Assembly: GCA_027459765.1 (NCBI GenBank)
Contig: DAIDHD010000041.1
Span: 1 to 45,686, forward strand
Direction: 5' to 3'
DNA: 45,686 nucleotides
Source of the DNA: Gammaproteobacteria bacterium
GTDB taxonomy: Bacteria > Pseudomonadota > Gammaproteobacteria > Steroidobacterales > Steroidobacteraceae
Under the pieces are notes generated by a model that searched no databases, was not told the DNA's origin, and was given only the letters and a program-made list of their open reading frames with translations. Shown here in pieces: positions 16,944-24,608 of this stretch. The position numbers were made by a program, and so were the translations under genes. How positions within the stretch are numbered: position 1 is the first letter of the stretch; every line of letters begins with the position of its first letter.

Positions 16944-19574
16944 ATGAAGAACCGCAAGAATCTCCGCCCCCTCCAAGCCTTTGCCACCGCCGCCCTGCTG
17001 TTGCCGGCGGCGGGCGGGTTCGCCTTCTCCCTCGACTCGGCGCCCGGCCGGCTGCCCAAGGACGTGGTGCCCCTCGATTACGCCGTGGCCATCAAGCCGG
17101 ATGCGAAGGCCATGAGCATCAGCGGGCGCGAGTCCGTGCTGGTCGAGGTCCGCCGGCCGACCGCCACCTTGCAATTCAACTCGCTCAATCAGGTGCTGCG
17201 CGACGTGCGCCTCGACGGCAAGCCGGTCGCGCACGTCACCTCCGACGACAAGGCGCAGCTGACCACCGTTACGCTGCACGCACCGGCATCGAAGGGCCGG
17301 CACACCCTGAGCTTCACCTTCGAGGGCAGGATCGAGACGCAGCCGATCGGGCTGTTTGCCCAACCGTACAAGGGCGCGGACGGTCGCTCGGGGGTGCTCC
17401 TGTCCACGCAGATGGAGGCCACCGACGCGCGCCGCATGTTTCCGTGCTGGGACGAGCCGGCGTTCCGGGCGACGTTTCGCCTGACGGTGACCGTGCCCGC
17501 GGCGTGGCAGAACGTGTCCAACATGCCGGTGGCCAAGCGGGTGGTGCACGGCGAGCTCGCGACCGTGAGCTTCGGCAAGACACCGCGCATGCCCTCCTAT
17601 CTGATCGAATACACGGGCGGCGATCTCGGCGAGATCTCCGCCACGAACGGCGGCACCCGCTTCGGCGTGTGGGCGGTGCGCGGCGAGGAGAAGAAGGGCG
17701 CCGTCGCGCTCGCCAACGCGCAGAAGATCCTCGCCGACTACAACGACTACTTCGGCGTGCCCTATCCGCTGCCGAAGCTGGATTCGATCGCGGTGCCCGG
17801 GGGATTCCAGGGCGCGATGGAGAACTGGGGCGCCATCACCTACAACGACCAGACGCTGCTGCTGTCGCCTTCCAGTTCCATCGGCGACGTGCAGGTGGTG
17901 TTCGCCATCCAGGCGCACGAGATGGCGCACCAGTGGAACGGCGATCTGGTGACCATGGCCTGGTGGGACGACATCTGGCTCAACGAGAGCTTCGCCTCCT
18001 GGATGGCGGCGAAGGAGACCGACCTGCGCAATCCGACCTGGAAGTGGTGGGAAGCCCAGGACGCCGACAAGGAGCGTGCCATGGCCGCCGACGCGCGCGC
18101 CGCCTCACACCCGATCGAACAGCACGTCACAGACGAGCTGCAGGCGACCAACGCCTTCGATCCGGAGATCACCTACAACAAGGGCCAGTCGATCCTGCGC
18201 ATGTTCGAGGCCTATCTCGGCCCGGACGTGTTCCGCGCCGGCATCCGCGGATTCATGAAGGCGCACGCGTTCTCGAACGCCACCACCGCCGACCTTTGGC
18301 AGGCGCTGGGCGGGGCGAGCGGCCAGGACGTCGGTGCGATCGTGGCGGGCTGGACGCAACAGGCGGGATTCCCGGTGGTCGAGGTGGCGGCGTCCTGCGA
18401 CGCGGGCGGCTCACGTACGCTCACGCTGTCCCAGCACCGGTTCCTTCTGCAGGGCACGGCCACGGGCAGCTCGCACTGGCAGGTGCCGCTGCAGATCCGC
18501 GTCGGCACGGGCGGCGTGCCGAAGGCCGTGCTACTCACGCGTGACGGCCAGACGATCGCGGCCGGGCGCTGCGATGAGCCAGTGAATGTCGACGCCGGCG
18601 CGCTCGGTTTCTATCGCGCACACTACGACCCGGCGACGCTCGCGCTCGACACGCGCGCTTTCGGCGCGCTGCCGGATGCGGATCGGATCGCGCTGCTCGA
18701 CAACCAGTGGGCAATGGTGGAGTCCGGGATCGAGTCGCTGCCGACCTACCTGGGCCTCGCGAGCGCGATGGGCGAGGATCTCGACTCGCGCGCGTGGACG
18801 CAGATCGGCGGCGCGATCGGCCGCATCGAGTACGCCGAGCGCGGCCGCCCCGGCCACGAGGCCTTCGCCGCCTTCGGCCGCAAGCTCCTGGGACCCGTGC
18901 TGGCGCGCCTCGGTTGGGACGAGCGTCCCGGCGAAACCCCCGACGTGAAGAACCTGCGCATCGCGCTGATCGGCGGGCTCGGCAACCTCGACGATCCGCA
19001 GGTGGTCGCCGAGGCGCAGCGACGCTTCCAGGCCTTCCGCACCGACCGCGCGAGCCTGCCGCCCGACCAGCAGGGCGCGGTGCTCGGCGTGGTGGCGCAG
19101 CACGCCGACGCCGCCACCTTCGAGCAGCTGCACGCCCTGGCACGCGGTGCGCGCGACGAAACCGAGCTGCGGCGCTTCTACGGCGCGCTCACGGACGTGC
19201 GCGACCCCGCACAGGCCGATCAGGTGGCTAAGATCGCGCTGTCCGACGAGATCCCGCCGCAGGCCGACGCCGTTCGACTGCGCCTGGTGCTCTCGCTCGC
19301 GGCGGACCACCAGCAGCTCGCCTGGCGCGTGCTGCACGAGAATCTGGATCGGCTCATGAAGCCGGTGGCGACGTTCGCGCCACTGGTCACCGCACAGTAC
19401 GTGCCGACCGCGTTCTGGAGCGGCATTCCGCTCGACGAGGTGGAGTCCTGGGTGCGCAGCCGCGTTCCGGCGGAGATGAACGACGCCGTGGCGCGCGGCA
19501 TGGAGACCGCCCGGTTCAGATTCGCAGAGCGGGACCGGCTCGCGGCGGCTGCGGACGCCTACCTCGCACGCTGA
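16944..19574 (+). CDS. Exported M1-family zinc aminopeptidase
   Basis: An 876-residue protein with a signal peptide (core FATAALLLPAAGG). It carries the M1 substrate motif GAMEN (290-294) and zinc site HEMAH (His325, Glu326, His329) with the third ligand Glu348 in WLNESFASW, exactly 18 residues later. The N-terminal beta-domain begins RLPKDVVPLDYAVAIKPD, and the C-terminal third is the ERAP1_C-like helical domain (VNVDAGALGFYRAHYD onwards). It removes N-terminal residues from peptides, probably in the periplasm. All catalytic residues are intact. The MFS gene follows after 10 bp, suggesting coupled expression. Confidence 0.92.
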   Translation: MKNRKNLRPLQAFATAALLLPAAGGFAFSLDSAPGRLPKDVVPLDYAVAIKPDAKAMSISGRESVLVEVRRPTATLQFNSLNQVLRDVRLDGKPVAHVTSDDKAQLTTVTLHAPASKGRHTLSFTFEGRIETQPIGLFAQPYKGADGRSGVLLSTQMEATDARRMFPCWDEPAFRATFRLTVTVPAAWQNVSNMPVAKRVVHGELATVSFGKTPRMPSYLIEYTGGDLGEISATNGGTRFGVWAVRGEEKKGAVALANAQKILADYNDYFGVPYPLPKLDSIAVPGGFQGAMENWGAITYNDQTLLLSPSSSIGDVQVVFAIQAHEMAHQWNGDLVTMAWWDDIWLNESFASWMAAKETDLRNPTWKWWEAQDADKERAMAADARAASHPIEQHVTDELQATNAFDPEITYNKGQSILRMFEAYLGPDVFRAGIRGFMKAHAFSNATTADLWQALGGASGQDVGAIVAGWTQQAGFPVVEVAASCDAGGSRTLTLSQHRFLLQGTATGSSHWQVPLQIRVGTGGVPKAVLLTRDGQTIAAGRCDEPVNVDAGALGFYRAHYDPATLALDTRAFGALPDADRIALLDNQWAMVESGIESLPTYLGLASAMGEDLDSRAWTQIGGAIGRIEYAERGRPGHEAFAAFGRKLLGPVLARLGWDERPGETPDVKNLRIALIGGLGNLDDPQVVAEAQRRFQAFRTDRASLPPDQQGAVLGVVAQHADAATFEQLHALARGARDETELRRFYGALTDVRDPAQADQVAKIALSDEIPPQADAVRLRLVLSLAADHQQLAWRVLHENLDRLMKPVATFAPLVTAQYVPTAFWSGIPLDEVESWVRSRVPAEMNDAVARGMETARFRFAERDRLAAAADAYLAR

Positions 19575-19584
19575 CGGGACCAAG

Positions 19585-20817
19585 GTGATCGGCTACTTCG
19601 GTGCGCTCACGCGCGCCCAGCGCAACGCCTTCCTGGCGTCGCTGGGCGGCTGGGCGCTCGACGCCTTCGATTTCTTCATCTTCGTGTTCTGCCTGCGGGC
19701 GATCAGCGCGGATTTCCACACCGACGTACACGCGGTGTCGCAGGGAATATTCCTGACGCTCGCATTCCGTCCCCTGGGCGCCCTGGTCTTCGGCTGGCTC
19801 GCGGAGCGTTACGGGCGGCGGCCGGTGCTCATGATGAACGTCGTGGCCTACTCGGCGGTGGAGTTTTCCTGCGCTTTCGCCCAGGATCTTTCCACGCTGC
19901 TCGCACTGCGCGCGCTGTTCGGATTCGCGATGGGCGGCGAGTGGGGCGTCGGCGCCGCGCTCGCGCTGGAGACGCTGCCCGCCAAGGGTCGCGGCTTCTT
20001 CTCGGGGCTGCTGCAGGAAGGCTACGCGATCGGCTATCTGCTGGCGTCGGTGGTGTTCGGGTATTTGTTCGTGCACGTAGGCTGGCGCGGCATGTTCATG
20101 ATCGGCGCGGCGCCGGCGCTGCTCGTGCTTTACATCCGCGGCGCCGTGGACGAGTCGCCGGCCTGGCTGGCCGGGGCCACGCCGCAGCACGCCTCGGCGG
20201 CGGCCGTCTGGCAGGCGGTGCGCGCCTACTTCCCCACCCTCGCGTTCCTGGTGGCGTTGATGGCCTGTTTCAATGCGTTCTCGCATGGCACCCAGGACCT
20301 GTATCCGACCTTCCTGCAGGCACAGCGCGGGTTCCCCGCCAAGACCACCGGCAACATCTCGATCGTGATGAATCTCGGCGCCCTGCTCGGCGGCATGAGC
20401 TTCGGCGCGCTCTCGGAGCGCATCGGCAGGCGCCGCGCCATCGTGCTCGCGGCGCTGCTGGCCCTGCCGGTCATTCCGCTGTGGGCCTACGCACAGACCG
20501 CGGTGATGCTCGCGATCGGCGGATTCTTGATGCAATTCATGGTCCAGGGGGCCTGGGGCATCGTACCGGCGCACCTCAATGAACTGTCGCCACCGGCGGT
20601 CCGTGCCATCCTGCCGGGCTTCGCTTACCAACTCGGCAATCTCGCCATGTCCAAGATGGGTCCGCTGCAGGCCGGCTTCGCCGAGGCGCACGCCGGCGAC
20701 TACGCCACGGTGCTGTCGTGGACGGTGGCGGTCGTGGTGATCGCGCTCGTGCTGCTGACCGCGTTCGGGCCGGAAGCCCGTTCGGTCGGGCTCACGGTGG
20801 GCTCGCCGCCGCGTTGA
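19585..20817 (+). CDS. MFS transporter, metabolite:H+ symporter type (NanT/JEN1-like)
   Basis: A 410-residue, 12-helix membrane protein starting at a GTG 10 bp after the aminopeptidase stop. The first helix contains LGGWALDAFDFFIF, and loop 2-3 has GWLAERYGRRPVLM, the MFS signature. GEWGVGAALALETLPAKGRGFFSGLLQEGYAIGYL in helices 4-5 (written here as separate motifs in one region) is typical of the sialic acid/lactate (SHS) subfamily. Loop 8-9 shows the second signature GALSERIGRRRAI. It probably imports an organic acid or peptide-derived carboxylate with protons. Linkage to an exported aminopeptidase suggests uptake of a peptide breakdown product, which is inference only. Confidence 0.85.
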   Translation: MIGYFGALTRAQRNAFLASLGGWALDAFDFFIFVFCLRAISADFHTDVHAVSQGIFLTLAFRPLGALVFGWLAERYGRRPVLMMNVVAYSAVEFSCAFAQDLSTLLALRALFGFAMGGEWGVGAALALETLPAKGRGFFSGLLQEGYAIGYLLASVVFGYLFVHVGWRGMFMIGAAPALLVLYIRGAVDESPAWLAGATPQHASAAAVWQAVRAYFPTLAFLVALMACFNAFSHGTQDLYPTFLQAQRGFPAKTTGNISIVMNLGALLGGMSFGALSERIGRRRAIVLAALLALPVIPLWAYAQTAVMLAIGGFLMQFMVQGAWGIVPAHLNELSPPAVRAILPGFAYQLGNLAMSKMGPLQAGFAEAHAGDYATVLSWTVAVVVIALVLLTAFGPEARSVGLTVGSPPR

Positions 20818-20833
20818 CGTCCCGGGCGCGCCG

Positions 20834-21313
20834 TCACCAGGCCTTGGCCGCCGGCAGCCGGCGGCCGATGAGCCGGTCGCTGGACCAGGAGCCCGTGCCG
20901 AACACGATCAGCATCAGGAGCATGAAGCCCCACAGCACGTGCTGCGCCAGCGCGGCCTCGGCGCCGTCGGCGAGCAGCACGTCGCGGTAAGAGATCACCG
21001 CCATCGCATTCACGAAGAAGAGGCCGATGGGCCCGATCCGCCCGCCCAGACCGAGCACGATCACGCTGGAGAAGAACAGTTCCCCGAAGGCGCCGGACAC
21101 CGCGGCCGCGTAGGGCGGCAGTAGCGGCACGTGATACTCGTCGCGAAACAGGCTCAACGTCGACGACCAGTCGGTGACTTTGAGCCAACCGGACTTGAAG
21201 AACTGCCAACTGACGTACACGCGGCTCGCGAACAGGAACGCGGGCTGCAGGAAATCGGCGCTGCGCGCCAGAACGTTGAGGCCACGCACGGCGACAGGCG
21301 TTGTTTCGGACAT
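20834..21313 (-). CDS. DoxX-family membrane protein
   Basis: A 159-residue protein with four hydrophobic segments and the DoxX pattern: FLFASRVYVSWQFFKSGWLKV in the first helix, then LPPYAAAVSGAFGELFFSSVIVLGLGGR and a last helix LWGFMLLMLIVFGTGSWSSDR. DoxX/DoxD proteins include a subunit of archaeal thiosulfate:quinone oxidoreductase and mycobacterial thiol-redox partners, but many are uncharacterised. The start at 21313 is preceded by GGGGAA. It is the last gene on the minus strand of the SoxYZ/SoxH-like/FCSD-like set, 119 bp beyond the flavoprotein stop, so it may have its own promoter. Confidence 0.8.
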   Translation of the reverse strand: MSETTPVAVRGLNVLARSADFLQPAFLFASRVYVSWQFFKSGWLKVTDWSSTLSLFRDEYHVPLLPPYAAAVSGAFGELFFSSVIVLGLGGRIGPIGLFFVNAMAVISYRDVLLADGAEAALAQHVLWGFMLLMLIVFGTGSWSSDRLIGRRLPAAKAW

Positions 21314-21432
21314 GAGGTTTCCCCGATCTTGGCCGGACGCCGGCGCCTGCGCCCATCGCACGGCATCCGCATCCGGTCATTGCCTAGAGTAGACCGCACT
21401 TTCGCCGAAATTATGACGGCACCAGTGCGAGG

Positions 21433-22746
21433 TCAGTCGGCGAACGCCGCCGCCCGCGTGGCAGCGTACCAGCGTCGCGCGGCCTGCGCCGCCGCCGTCG
21501 AGGTGCGATCGAGCGCGAGTCCGGCCACTGGCCACAACGGATCGTGGCCGCCACCACCGGCGGCGGCCTGCGCCGCGGCGGCGACGTCGACTGCCGGCAT
21601 CGCGCTCCAGCGCCCGGCGCGCAGTTCGAAGCGCGCCGGAATCGCGAGCCCCGCATCGCGGGCCACCAGCCCGAAACACACGCTGGTTAGTTCTTCGGTC
21701 GGCGGCGCGCGCCCCGCGAGCGCCGCGACGATCGCGGCGGCGCACTGGCGGGCCTGGGATACCGCCGCCGAACCGGCCTTGGGCATGGCGCCGGCGATGC
21801 AGGCGTCACCGATCACGTGCACGCCCGGCGACAGCGTGGATTCGAAGGTGAGCGAATCGACCGGACACCAGCCGTGCCCCGCACTCAGCCCCGCGGTGGC
21901 CGCGATGAGCCCCGGCGCCTGCGGCGGGATGACGTTGGCGACGTCGACACGTTGCGTTCCTCCTTCGACATGCAAGGTGGAGCGCGTGACATCGACGCCG
22001 CTCAAAGAGCCACCCGCCGTTCCGGCGATCCACTCGACCCGGCCGGCGTAGCGGGAGCGCCAGGCCTCCGTGAACAGATCCTGGCGCGGAAAGTGATTGT
22101 TGGCGTCGAAGATGAGTACTTTCGCCCGTGGCCGGCGGCGGGCGAGATATTCGGCGATCAGCGTCGCCCGTTCGTAGGGTCCGGGTGGGCAGCGCATGAG
22201 TCCCCCCGGCACGCAGATGGCGACCACCCCGCCGGCGGGCAGGGCCGCGAGCCGACGGGCGAGCAGCGACGTCTGTTCTCCGGCCTGCCAGGCGTGCGGC
22301 ATGCTGCGCGCCGTGAAGGCGTCGTAGCCGACGATGCGCTCCCACAGGAAGCGAATGCCCGGGGCGACGACCAGCCGGTCGTAGCGCTCACGGCGCCCAT
22401 CCTCGAGGCGCACGCCGTGCGCGGCCGCGTCGATGTCGGCGACGCGGCCGGCGAGCACCCGCACGCCGGCGGCACGCAGACCGCGACGGGTCACCGTGAT
22501 CGACGCCAGGCTTCGCCAGCCGACCAGCACCTCGTTGCTCATCGGTCCGGTGGCGTAGCTTTCGTCCGGATCGACGAGGACCACGTCGAGCGCGGGATCG
22601 AGTCGCCGCAGCGCGAGCGCGCACGCCGAACCGGCGAAGCCGCCGCCGACGATCAGCACCCTGCCGCGACTGCGGCCAGGCGAGCGCGCGGCCGTCGCTG
22701 CGGTGCCCGCGGCGAGCACGGCCTTCAGGAACGCGCGGCGCTTCAT
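21433..22746 (-). CDS. FCSD-type flavoprotein (SoxF/FccB-like sulfide dehydrogenase)
   Basis: A 437-residue flavoprotein starting MKRRAFLKAVLAAG, a twin-arginine (RRxFLK) export signal. An FAD motif VLIVGGGFAGSACAL follows at about 30-44. Both redox cysteines of flavocytochrome c sulfide dehydrogenase appear: Cys186 in RCPPGPYER and Cys357 in SVCFGLVARD, 171 residues apart (161/337 in the Allochromatium enzyme). HVIGDACIAGAMPKAGSAA is the second FAD-binding segment. The family oxidises sulfide or a protein-bound persulfide and passes electrons to a small cytochrome c, which is not visible here. Its ATG overlaps the stop of the metallo-hydrolase gene (ATGA). The neighbouring SoxY-type carrier suggests its substrate could be a sulfur atom on that carrier. 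Confidence 0.85.
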   Translation of the reverse strand: MKRRAFLKAVLAAGTAATAARSPGRSRGRVLIVGGGFAGSACALALRRLDPALDVVLVDPDESYATGPMSNEVLVGWRSLASITVTRRGLRAAGVRVLAGRVADIDAAAHGVRLEDGRRERYDRLVVAPGIRFLWERIVGYDAFTARSMPHAWQAGEQTSLLARRLAALPAGGVVAICVPGGLMRCPPGPYERATLIAEYLARRRPRAKVLIFDANNHFPRQDLFTEAWRSRYAGRVEWIAGTAGGSLSGVDVTRSTLHVEGGTQRVDVANVIPPQAPGLIAATAGLSAGHGWCPVDSLTFESTLSPGVHVIGDACIAGAMPKAGSAAVSQARQCAAAIVAALAGRAPPTEELTSVCFGLVARDAGLAIPARFELRAGRWSAMPAVDVAAAAQAAAGGGGHDPLWPVAGLALDRTSTAAAQAARRWYAATRAAAFAD

Positions 22747-23678
22747 CGCCACTCGAGATCGCGATAGACCCGCGCCACGTTGCGCGGGTGCACGCTCTCC
22801 CACAGGAGCCATGGGCCGTGCGGCTCGGTGGCGGCCTTGCGCAGCGCGTCCTCGAGCGACAGTCCGCCATCGAGATCGCCGCGCACCTCGGCCTGCAGCG
22901 CCGTCAAATAGGCGCGCTCCGCGGCCCAGGCCCGCGCGGTCGGTGCGCCGGGAGCGGGAAGCGGGCCGTGACCAGGCACCGTGCGCGCCACCGCCGTGGC
23001 CGCGAGCGCATCGATGGCCGCCAGCCAGCCCTCGAGCCGGCCGTCGAGCGCCGGCGCGCGCCCGACGAACAGGAGGTCGCCCGCGTACAACACCCGCGTA
23101 CTCTCGTCCGTGACGGTCAGATCGGCGTCGGTGTGCGCCGGCGGCCAGGCGCGCAAGGTCAGACGCCGCCCGCCGAGATCGAGGGTGAGCGCATCGCTCA
23201 CGGTGCGCGTCGGCAACACCAGTTGCGCGCGGCCGTCCGCGGTGGCGAGATCATCGTGATAGTTCTCGAGAAAAAAGCTGCGGCTGCGCGTGAGCGCGCC
23301 CGGCAGTGCCGCGTGGCCGACGAACGTCGCACCGGTGTCGACGAAGGCGCCGTTGCCGAGCACGTGGTCGACGTGGCCGTGGGTGTTGATCACGAAGCAG
23401 ATCGGCCGCGGCGTGCGCGTGGCGATCGCGGCCCGCAGCGCCTGGCCCATGCGCACCGAGCCGCCGGTGTCGATGACGGCCACACAGCGCGTGCCGATGA
23501 TGAAGCCGAGATTGGCGATGTCGTCGTGCCCCGGGGCATCCAGCGGCAGCGGCCGGCCGAGGTGCACGTAATCGCCGGGCGCGACCTCGGTGAGCGGCAA
23601 GGTCGCCGCCAGCGCGCTCGCGCACGCCCACGCGAGTGCGCACACCCACGCGAGCGCACCACCAAGCCGCCTGGACAC
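22743..23678 (-). CDS. Exported metallo-beta-lactamase-fold hydrolase (SoxH-like)
   Basis: A 311-residue exported protein with a hydrophobic signal ending ASALA. The zinc motif is NTHGHVDH (His100, His102, Asp104, His105), with later ligands in PPAHTDADLTV (His), YAGDLLF (Asp) and VPGHGPL (His). The C-terminal HPRNVARVYRDLEWR resembles the end of the SoxH-related 'quinoprotein relay system' metallohydrolases, which occur with fused SoxYZ-like carriers. The GTG at 23678 was chosen because it lies 5 bp after the SoxYZ stop and starts the signal; an ATG 16 codons upstream would overlap SoxYZ and put an Arg-rich run first. Its stop overlaps the flavoprotein start. SoxH-like proteins may hydrolyse thiol adducts on the carrier, which is unproven. 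Confidence 0.85.
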   Translation of the reverse strand: MSRRLGGALAWVCALAWACASALAATLPLTEVAPGDYVHLGRPLPLDAPGHDDIANLGFIIGTRCVAVIDTGGSVRMGQALRAAIATRTPRPICFVINTHGHVDHVLGNGAFVDTGATFVGHAALPGALTRSRSFFLENYHDDLATADGRAQLVLPTRTVSDALTLDLGGRRLTLRAWPPAHTDADLTVTDESTRVLYAGDLLFVGRAPALDGRLEGWLAAIDALAATAVARTVPGHGPLPAPGAPTARAWAAERAYLTALQAEVRGDLDGGLSLEDALRKAATEPHGPWLLWESVHPRNVARVYRDLEWR

Positions 23679-23683
23679 GGGCG

Positions 23684-24508
23684 CTAGGGGGCGGCGTCGA
23701 CGCGCGCGACCGACGCGCCGCGCCACTCGCCGCTGAACCGTGCCTCCTTGGAATCCTCGGCCTGCACGTCCACCGGCGCCGCGAACGGCCGGTCGCTCGT
23801 GAGCCGCAGGGTCGGGTTCTCGCTCAAGGAAATGCCGGTCTCGGCGGTCAGCAGGGGTTCACCGCCCGAGGTGATGCGCAGCTTGGCGATGAAGTGCGGC
23901 GGAATGGGGTCGCCGGTCTTCGGATCGATCTGGAAGCCCGAGTGGTTCGGGTGGCGAATGCTCACCTGCAGGATGCGGTCGTCGGCGGAGGCGCGAAAGC
24001 GCATCGCACCGAGCGTGCCGCCCTCGCCCGCCGTCGGCGGCGCCGAGCAGCCGCCGCTGGCGTTCACCCACTGGCTGCGCATCTCGACGCGGCCCTCGCG
24101 GGTCTCGGCCACCGCGCGGATGGAGGTGAAGCGGTCCACGCGCACCCGCAGGCCGAGGTCGGCGATACGCGCGCCGGGCGCGAATTCCACGGTGGCGGCG
24201 AGCGGCGAAGGATTGTTGTCTATGATGAGGCGCAGGCGCTCGATGTGTCCCACGGCGGCAGCGCCGAAGTGCACCGTGATCGGCGTCGCCGCCGGATCCG
24301 GCGTGCTCGACGGCGCCTCGATGCGCATGAAGGACTCGTCCACGACGCCGATGTCCCGGTCGCCGTAGAACTGCGGCCGCAGGAACTCCCAGGCGCCGGC
24401 CGAGGGCGACGGCGGATCGGCGAGCGCCGCTCGCGGCCCGGACACCGCCGTGGCGAGGGCCAGTGCCGCGGCCAGCGCGCCGACTATGGATCGTGCAACG
24501 GGTTGCAT
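23684..24508 (-). CDS. Exported SoxY-SoxZ fusion sulfur-carrier protein
   Basis: A 274-residue exported protein with signal sequence ending AALA. Residues ~35-160 form a SoxY-like domain with the carrier cysteine Cys154 in ASGGCSAPP, internal rather than at the extreme C-terminus as in free SoxY. Residues ~165-274 form a SoxZ domain with the diagnostic RHPNHSGFQIDPKTG and IPPHFIAKL motifs. This is the architecture of fused SoxYZ-like carriers associated with quinoprotein dehydrogenases. A strong AGGAGG lies about 9 nt before the ATG. It heads the set SoxYZ, SoxH-like, FCSD-like, DoxX, with tight or overlapping junctions for the first three. No SoxA, SoxX, SoxB, SoxC or PQQ dehydrogenase is visible in the window. 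Confidence 0.88.
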   Translation of the reverse strand: MQPVARSIVGALAAALALATAVSGPRAALADPPSPSAGAWEFLRPQFYGDRDIGVVDESFMRIEAPSSTPDPAATPITVHFGAAAVGHIERLRLIIDNNPSPLAATVEFAPGARIADLGLRVRVDRFTSIRAVAETREGRVEMRSQWVNASGGCSAPPTAGEGGTLGAMRFRASADDRILQVSIRHPNHSGFQIDPKTGDPIPPHFIAKLRITSGGEPLLTAETGISLSENPTLRLTSDRPFAAPVDVQAEDSKEARFSGEWRGASVARVDAAP

Positions 24509-24535
24509 GGTGACTCACCTCCTGCCCGACGCCCG

Positions 24536-24541
24536 ATATTA
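24536..24541 (-). promoter_or_regulatory. Candidate -10 box (TAATAT) for the SoxYZ cluster
   Basis: The only AT-rich hexamer in the 100-bp gap before the SoxYZ start reads TAATAT on the minus strand, 27 nt before the ATG and just upstream of the AGGAGG site. The bases 17 bp further upstream (TGATCC) match a -35 poorly, so an activator may be needed. Confidence 0.35.
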
Positions 24542-24608
24542 CTGCGAATCGTTGCTTAGGATCAGCCGCGCCGGCCTGTTGCTCAAGTTGCTGCCCAGGA
24601 TGAGAGCC

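Noticed and set aside
20834..24508. A complete Sox thiosulfate-oxidation system
   Set aside because: SoxA, SoxX, SoxB, SoxC and SoxD are missing. Only carrier, SoxH-like and flavoprotein parts are present, so thiosulfate oxidation by the standard Sox cycle is not supported.
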